DNA of 64,000 nt from Claveliimonas acetigenes (GTDB lineage Bacteria; Bacillota; Clostridia; Lachnospirales; Lachnospiraceae): the NCBI RefSeq assembly GCF_025567385.1, contig NZ_JAOQJU010000001.1, positions 62,001 through 126,000 of the forward strand, given 5' to 3'. Positions within the stretch are counted from its first letter, which is position 1; each line of letters begins with the position of its first letter. The position numbers and the translations under genes are program-made. Below, one piece after another: positions 61,039 through 64,000 of this stretch. A model generated the notes under the pieces. The model saw only the letters and a program-made list of their open reading frames with translations, did no database searches and was not told where the DNA came from.

Positions 61039-61077
61039 AATGCCGTTACGGGTGATAAACCTGTAGCGGCATTTTTT
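61039..61077 (+). terminator. Terminator separating ICE backbone from epipeptide operon
   Basis: AATGCCG (61039-61045) and CGGCATT (61067-61073) pair, with further pairing inside (TACGGGT/ACCTGTA), then TTTTT. Confidence 0.75.
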
Positions 61078-61130
61078 GTGGTCATAAAAATAATATTTGG
61101 TGGACAAAAATAACTATTATTTGTATTGAG

Positions 61131-61139
61131 TGCTATACT
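61131..61139 (+). promoter_or_regulatory. Putative extended -10 promoter of the epipeptide operon
   Basis: TGC-TATACT (61131-61139), 180 bases before the first precursor, with no good -35. AAATAATATTT and CAAAAATAACTATTATTTG just upstream are imperfect dyads that could be operators. The leader up to 61318 holds AGGGAGGT (61179-61186) followed by only a 13-codon frame and a small ACACT-GTAA-AGTGT dyad. Confidence 0.45.
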
Positions 61140-61318
61140 ACAAAACATCTAATACATATGGATTAGGAATAAACACAGGGAGGTAAGAAATACATCAATG
61201 GTTTCAGAGAAAACAAGAAGTCCCACAAAAATATATTAAGCAAAAGGGAATAGAAATTTTGAAAACACTGTAAAGTGTAAAAAATAGTTAGTGAAAAGAA
61301 GAAAGGTTGGGTATAAAA

Positions 61319-61468
61319 ATGAAAATTAACGATTTTAAAGAAAACAATGAAAATAAAAAGGAAGTTATGGAGAAAAAGATGGAAGCCTTAAAGCTGGAAA
61401 ATATCAATAGTATGTGGTATTTCATTGTTGCAACTCTTAAGGCAGTTGTTGGTAGTAAGGGACACTAA
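61319..61468 (+). CDS. epeX1: Epipeptide precursor 1 (EpeX/YydF-like)
   Basis: 49 residues from ATG 61319 (AAAGGTTGGG upstream): MKINDFKENNENKKEVMEKK, then MEALKLENINSM and a 17-residue core WYFIVATLKAVVGSKGH (33-49). Length, core position and the WYF...GS.GH frame equal B. subtilis EpeX/YydF (from memory: 49 residues, core WYFVKSKENRWILGSGH). EpeX is epimerised by a radical SAM enzyme at Val36 and Ile44; here the residues are Ile36 and Val44, so D-allo-Ile36 and D-Val44 are predicted. The mature peptide would act on membranes of competing Gram-positive cells. The leader is charged and helical, probably the docking part. Strong match; activity not shown. Confidence 0.88.
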   Translation: MKINDFKENNENKKEVMEKKMEALKLENINSMWYFIVATLKAVVGSKGH

Positions 61469-61501
61469 TAAAAAAATTGATTTAAAATGGAGGAATTAGA
61501 G

Positions 61502-61651
61502 ATGAAAATTAATGAATTTAAAGAAAATAACGAAACAAAAAAAGAGGTTATGGATCAGAAAATGGAGGCCTTAAAACTGGAAAATATTAACAGCATGTGG
61601 TACTTCATTGTCGCTACCCTTAAAGCTGTCGTTGGTAGTAAAGGACACTAA
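61502..61651 (+). CDS. epeX2: Epipeptide precursor 2 (EpeX/YydF-like)
   Basis: 49 residues, ATG 61502, with TGGAGGAATTAGAG before it. Identical to precursor 1 except D5E, N12T, E18D and K19Q, all in the leader. The core WYFIVATLKAVVGSKGH is the same. From residue 20 on, about a dozen codons differ by silent changes only. The copies are 33 bases apart and share the leader transcript. Two copies probably raise precursor dose; the leader changes are conservative, so both should be handled by the same enzyme. Confidence 0.88.
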   Translation: MKINEFKENNETKKEVMDQKMEALKLENINSMWYFIVATLKAVVGSKGH

Positions 61652-61696
61652 ATATAAAAAGACGAGAGATTTGTAGACTTATCATATTTTATGAGA

Positions 61697-61741
61697 AATA
61701 GGTGTTTATAGAATGCTTCATATATTTTATAAACACCTATT
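61697..61741 (+). promoter_or_regulatory. Long perfect hairpin between precursors and transporter genes
   Basis: AATAGGTGTTTATA (61697-61710) and TATAAACACCTATT (61728-61741) are exactly complementary; three more pairs (one G-T) extend the stem. No T-run follows. It probably stabilises the short precursor mRNA or attenuates read-through, keeping precursor above transporter levels. An alternative ATG at 61713 lies inside the loop side and is not used as start. Confidence 0.7.
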
Positions 61742-61757
61742 TGGAAAGGATACTGCA

Positions 61758-62387
61758 ATGAAACTGATTAATTATAGTTTGAAAGTAGGGAAAAAAAAGC
61801 TACTTGAAAATGTAAACATTTCATTTGATAAGAAATATATAAACCATATTTTAGGAAGCAATGGCGCTGGAAAATCAAGTTTTGCTAAAACATGTGTAGG
61901 AATGTTAGAATTTGAGGGAAAAATTGAAGAAAATCAGGAGGCAATTCTTATTGGAAGCAGTAGTAATATTCCGGCAGAGTTTACTCTTGATGATGTGATA
62001 AAATTATTAAAAAAGAAATTTGAAGCACAGAAAATTATGGGTTTATATGACCTGTTAAAATTAAATAAAGTATCTAAAAACTTGCAAATCAAGAAGATGA
62101 GTGATGGTCAGAAGCAAAAAATAAAATTATTGGCGTTTTTATCAGCAGACCCTAAAGTGATTATATTAGATGAATTTACAAATGCTTTGGATAAAAATAG
62201 TTCTATAGATTTGTATGAATTCCTTATGGAATATAAGAAAACTCATGAAGCGGTTATTATCAATATTACACATAATTTATCTGATTTAGAATATATGGAA
62301 GGGAAATACTATTATATTAACAATCTGGAAATTACAGAAATTGCTTCTAAAGACGAGATTGTAGCTATGTATATAAGGGGGGAATAA
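61758..62387 (+). CDS. ABC ATPase of the epipeptide cluster (YydI/EpeA-like)
   Basis: The start is ATG 61758 (MKLINYSLKVGKKKLLENVN), seven bases after GGAAAGGA; 209 residues, the size I recall for YydI. Walker A GSNGAGKSS (33-41), signature MSDGQKQK (SDGQ 115-118, a variant of SGGQ), Walker B VIILDE (134-139), then THNLSDLEYM. With the permease encoded next it should export the peptide or protect the producer; in B. subtilis the YydIJ (EpeAB) pair is linked to immunity. The gene is A+T-rich compared with the ICE backbone. Confidence 0.85.
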   Translation: MKLINYSLKVGKKKLLENVNISFDKKYINHILGSNGAGKSSFAKTCVGMLEFEGKIEENQEAILIGSSSNIPAEFTLDDVIKLLKKKFEAQKIMGLYDLLKLNKVSKNLQIKKMSDGQKQKIKLLAFLSADPKVIILDEFTNALDKNSSIDLYEFLMEYKKTHEAVIINITHNLSDLEYMEGKYYYINNLEITEIASKDEIVAMYIRGE

Positions 62388-62388
62388 T

Positions 62389-63096
62389 ATGGAAATAAGA
62401 AAAAATATAAAAAATCACTTTTTTTTATTTTATTTACTTACTGTAGCAATCTGTTTTGTTCTAGGATATGTACTACTTGTAAGTCTGGATAAGATTTCCA
62501 ATCCGACAATTAGTGAGCTATACGTTAGCATTTATACGGTAATCACACAGTTTGGAATGCTTATTTTTCCAGTATTGATTATTCAGTCTTTTGTATCAGA
62601 TTACAAAAATAAAAATATCCTATTTTATAAACTTATGGGATACAATTGGCTTCGCTATTTTTTGACAAAAATTGTGGTGATATTAGCTTGGATGAGTATT
62701 ATTGTTTTTGGTGGAGTTATAGGTATAAGTATTGTGTATCAGGATTTCTCTTATACTTTGGCAACTTTGTTCTACTTCGAAAGTGCAATTATTTATGAAA
62801 TATTATTGGCAAGTATGTGGGGATTTTTGTTTAAAAGTGTTATTGGAGCCTATGTAGTAAATTTTGCTTTTTGGTTATTTTCAATGGTGGCTTCGATTGC
62901 TAACCCCAAATTGAGCTTTTTGGTTAGGTATGACGCTTCAAATCCTGTTTTCATAAAGTTTAACCAGTACTTTAATACACGAAATAGCGATTATTTGATG
63001 ATTCAAGAAAATATTTTATATTCAATAGCATTATTTGCTACTGTATTATGTATAATTTTTATTTTTAGAAGGAGATGGGAAAAAAATGGAATTTAA
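62389..63096 (+). CDS. ABC permease of the epipeptide cluster (YydJ/EpeB-like)
   Basis: 235 residues; AAGGGGGGAA before ATG 62389, one base after the ATPase stop. Six membrane helices (for example FFLFYLLTVAICFVLGYVLL, FLTKIVVILAWMSIIVFGGV, ILLASMWGFLFKSVIGAYVV, ILYSIALFATVLCIIFIFRR), typical of ABC-2-type immunity permeases. No extracellular domain. Forms a complex with the preceding ATPase. It overlaps the radical SAM gene by 11 bases. Confidence 0.83.
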   Translation: MEIRKNIKNHFFLFYLLTVAICFVLGYVLLVSLDKISNPTISELYVSIYTVITQFGMLIFPVLIIQSFVSDYKNKNILFYKLMGYNWLRYFLTKIVVILAWMSIIVFGGVIGISIVYQDFSYTLATLFYFESAIIYEILLASMWGFLFKSVIGAYVVNFAFWLFSMVASIANPKLSFLVRYDASNPVFIKFNQYFNTRNSDYLMIQENILYSIALFATVLCIIFIFRRRWEKNGI

Positions 63097-64000
63097 AGGA
63101 TGTGGAATTTTATTAACTGAAAATTGTAATGCAAGATGTAAAATGTGTTGTGACTCAAGAGGGCTTGTAAGAGGTAAAACTCTTACAATAGAGGAATTAG
63201 ATTTGATTCTAAAAAATATTAAGGAATGTCCGTCTATAGATCTCATTGGTGTGACTGGCGGTGAACCTATGCTATATCCTGATTTGGTAGAGCATATAAT
63301 TAATTTTGATTATGGTAGAAAAGTTGGAATTACAATTAAAACTAATGGATTCTGGGGAAAGGACATCAATAAGGCAAGAAATTTTATTGAAAGAAATAAA
63401 TCTAAGATAAAAATGATTTCCTTTAGTTATGATCAATTTCATAAGGAATTTATTGATTTGCAGAATATCTTAAATATTGTAGATATTGCAAATGATTTAG
63501 AGGTAAGTACGGAAATTGTTGGTTGCTTCTTAAAAGATGGTATTCAGCCAGGTGATATTATCAATGAGATGGGGGAACATGCCTTTAAGACAAATTATGC
63601 ATATCAACCAGTTATTAATACCGGATCAGCAGAGATATTTTCTGATTCCCAGTTTATAAAAGTTATTGATTTGAAGAAACATGAAGCGCGCTGTATTGGA
63701 CTTTTAGATCGAACATTATTGATTAATGCAAAGTTAGAAGTATATCCATGTTGCTCACAAGTCGTAGAAAATACGCTTTTATTAATGGGAAATTTACATG
63801 AAGAGAGCTTGAGTGCAATCATTCAGTCTATAGATTATAATAAGGTTTTACATAAAATCTATACAGAAGGTTTTACACCATTTTTGGAATTATTAAAGAA
63901 AAAGAATATAGAATATCCGCAGAGTTTGACTTCTCCGTGTGAGCTATGTGGATTTTTATTTAAAGATGATTGGTTTTTAAGATTGCTGAAGGAAGAAGGA
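63086..64000 (+). CDS. epeE: Radical SAM peptide epimerase (EpeE/YydG-like), cut by window end
   Basis: Starts at ATG 63086 with AGAAGGAGATGGG five bases upstream; 305 residues are visible and the frame is open at 64000. [4Fe-4S] motif CNARCKMC (Cys14, 18, 21), TGGEP (57-61). C-terminal auxiliary-cluster cysteines: Cys203, YPCCS (Cys222/223) and SPCELC (Cys285/288). B. subtilis EpeE uses Cys223 as the H-atom donor after Calpha-H abstraction; I recall that numbering and it coincides with the second Cys of YPCC. It is expected to convert L-Ile36 and L-Val44 of the precursors to D residues. Only a few C-terminal residues should be missing. Confidence 0.87.
   Translation, partial: MEFKGCGILLTENCNARCKMCCDSRGLVRGKTLTIEELDLILKNIKECPSIDLIGVTGGEPMLYPDLVEHIINFDYGRKVGITIKTNGFWGKDINKARNFIERNKSKIKMISFSYDQFHKEFIDLQNILNIVDIANDLEVSTEIVGCFLKDGIQPGDIINEMGEHAFKTNYAYQPVINTGSAEIFSDSQFIKVIDLKKHEARCIGLLDRTLLINAKLEVYPCCSQVVENTLLLMGNLHEESLSAIIQSIDYNKVLHKIYTEGFTPFLELLKKKNIEYPQSLTSPCELCGFLFKDDWFLRLLKEEG

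Larger units (their letters stand above)
18280..64000. mobile_element. Integrative conjugative element of the Tn1549/CTn type (right end beyond window)
   Basis: The left boundary is set by the break in pstB at about 18278-18280. The following ~42 kb encodes a complete Firmicutes conjugation set: MobC, MOBP relaxase, PcfB, VirD4, Maff2, VirB6-like, PrgI, VirB4 and an NlpC/P60 hydrolase. It also carries replication and segregation genes and an LtrC-like methylase/helicase. No integrase or recombinase is present up to 64000, so it must lie further right. Cargo includes DarTG and an epipeptide cluster. The exact end and target duplication cannot be read without the right junction. Confidence 0.85.

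Noticed and set aside
61319..61651. Streptide-like (KxxxW) or sactipeptide precursor
   Set aside because: The core has no cysteine and no KxxxW arrangement, and the length and position match EpeX/YydF far better.
61713..61757. ATG 61713 as start of the epipeptide ABC ATPase
   Set aside because: It lies within the long hairpin and has no ribosome site. ATG 61758 has GGAAAGGA upstream and gives a normal ABC N-terminus.

Overview
The window comes from the chromosome of a spore-forming, gut-type Clostridia, most likely a Lachnospiraceae (Blautia/Dorea/Ruminococcus-like). This rests on a partial spoVAE gene, A/G-rich strong ribosome sites, cell-surface SLH proteins, and an integrative conjugative element (ICE) of the Tn1549/CTn kind common in these bacteria. 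The species call is an inference; no rRNA or tRNA lies in the window.

Positions 1-18279 are host chromosome: the spoVAE tail; a Na+/phosphate symporter with a PhoU tail; a three-gene MacB-like ABC operon; a small conserved gene; a neurotransmitter:sodium symporter divergent from a LysR regulator; an SLH surface protein; a PTS-type IIC permease; a corrinoid adenosyltransferase; a small alarmone synthetase; an unusual secreted protein with four rhodanese domains and SLH repeats; and the phosphate operon pstS-pstC-pstA-pstB behind a likely Pho box. pstB is cut inside its Walker A motif.

From about 18280 to the end of the window (right end not seen) lies the ICE. Its left part carries two terminators, a DUF6017-type replication protein, an HTH remnant, a ParM-like segregation pair, a giant CnaB adhesin, a backbone radical SAM protein, a Toprim primase-like protein and a circularly permuted cytosine methyltransferase. 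A putative oriT then precedes mobC, a MOBP relaxase, PcfB, a VirD4 coupling protein, Maff2, a VirB6-like protein, PrgI, VirB4 and an NlpC/P60 hydrolase, which together form a conjugative type IV secretion system. Accessory genes include RadC, a DarTG toxin-antitoxin pair, a PAPS-reductase-like protein with a late nonsense codon, and a 2295-residue methylase/helicase. That helicase gene has a TnpV-like reading frame nested in its disordered linker.

The most striking cargo is at 61131-64000, an A+T-rich operon after the last backbone terminator. It has two tandem 49-residue precursor peptides, an ABC ATPase, an ABC permease and a radical SAM enzyme that runs off the window. The C-terminal 17 residues of the precursors (WYFIVATLKAVVGSKGH) align without gaps to the Bacillus subtilis epipeptide EpeX/YydF (WYFVKSKENRWILGSGH, from memory). 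The radical SAM protein has CxxxCxxC and a YPCC motif at residues 220-223, where EpeE/YydG carries its H-donor cysteine. I read this as an ICE-borne epipeptide (D-amino-acid RiPP) cluster with a new core sequence, duplicated precursors, and an order different from yydFGHIJ.
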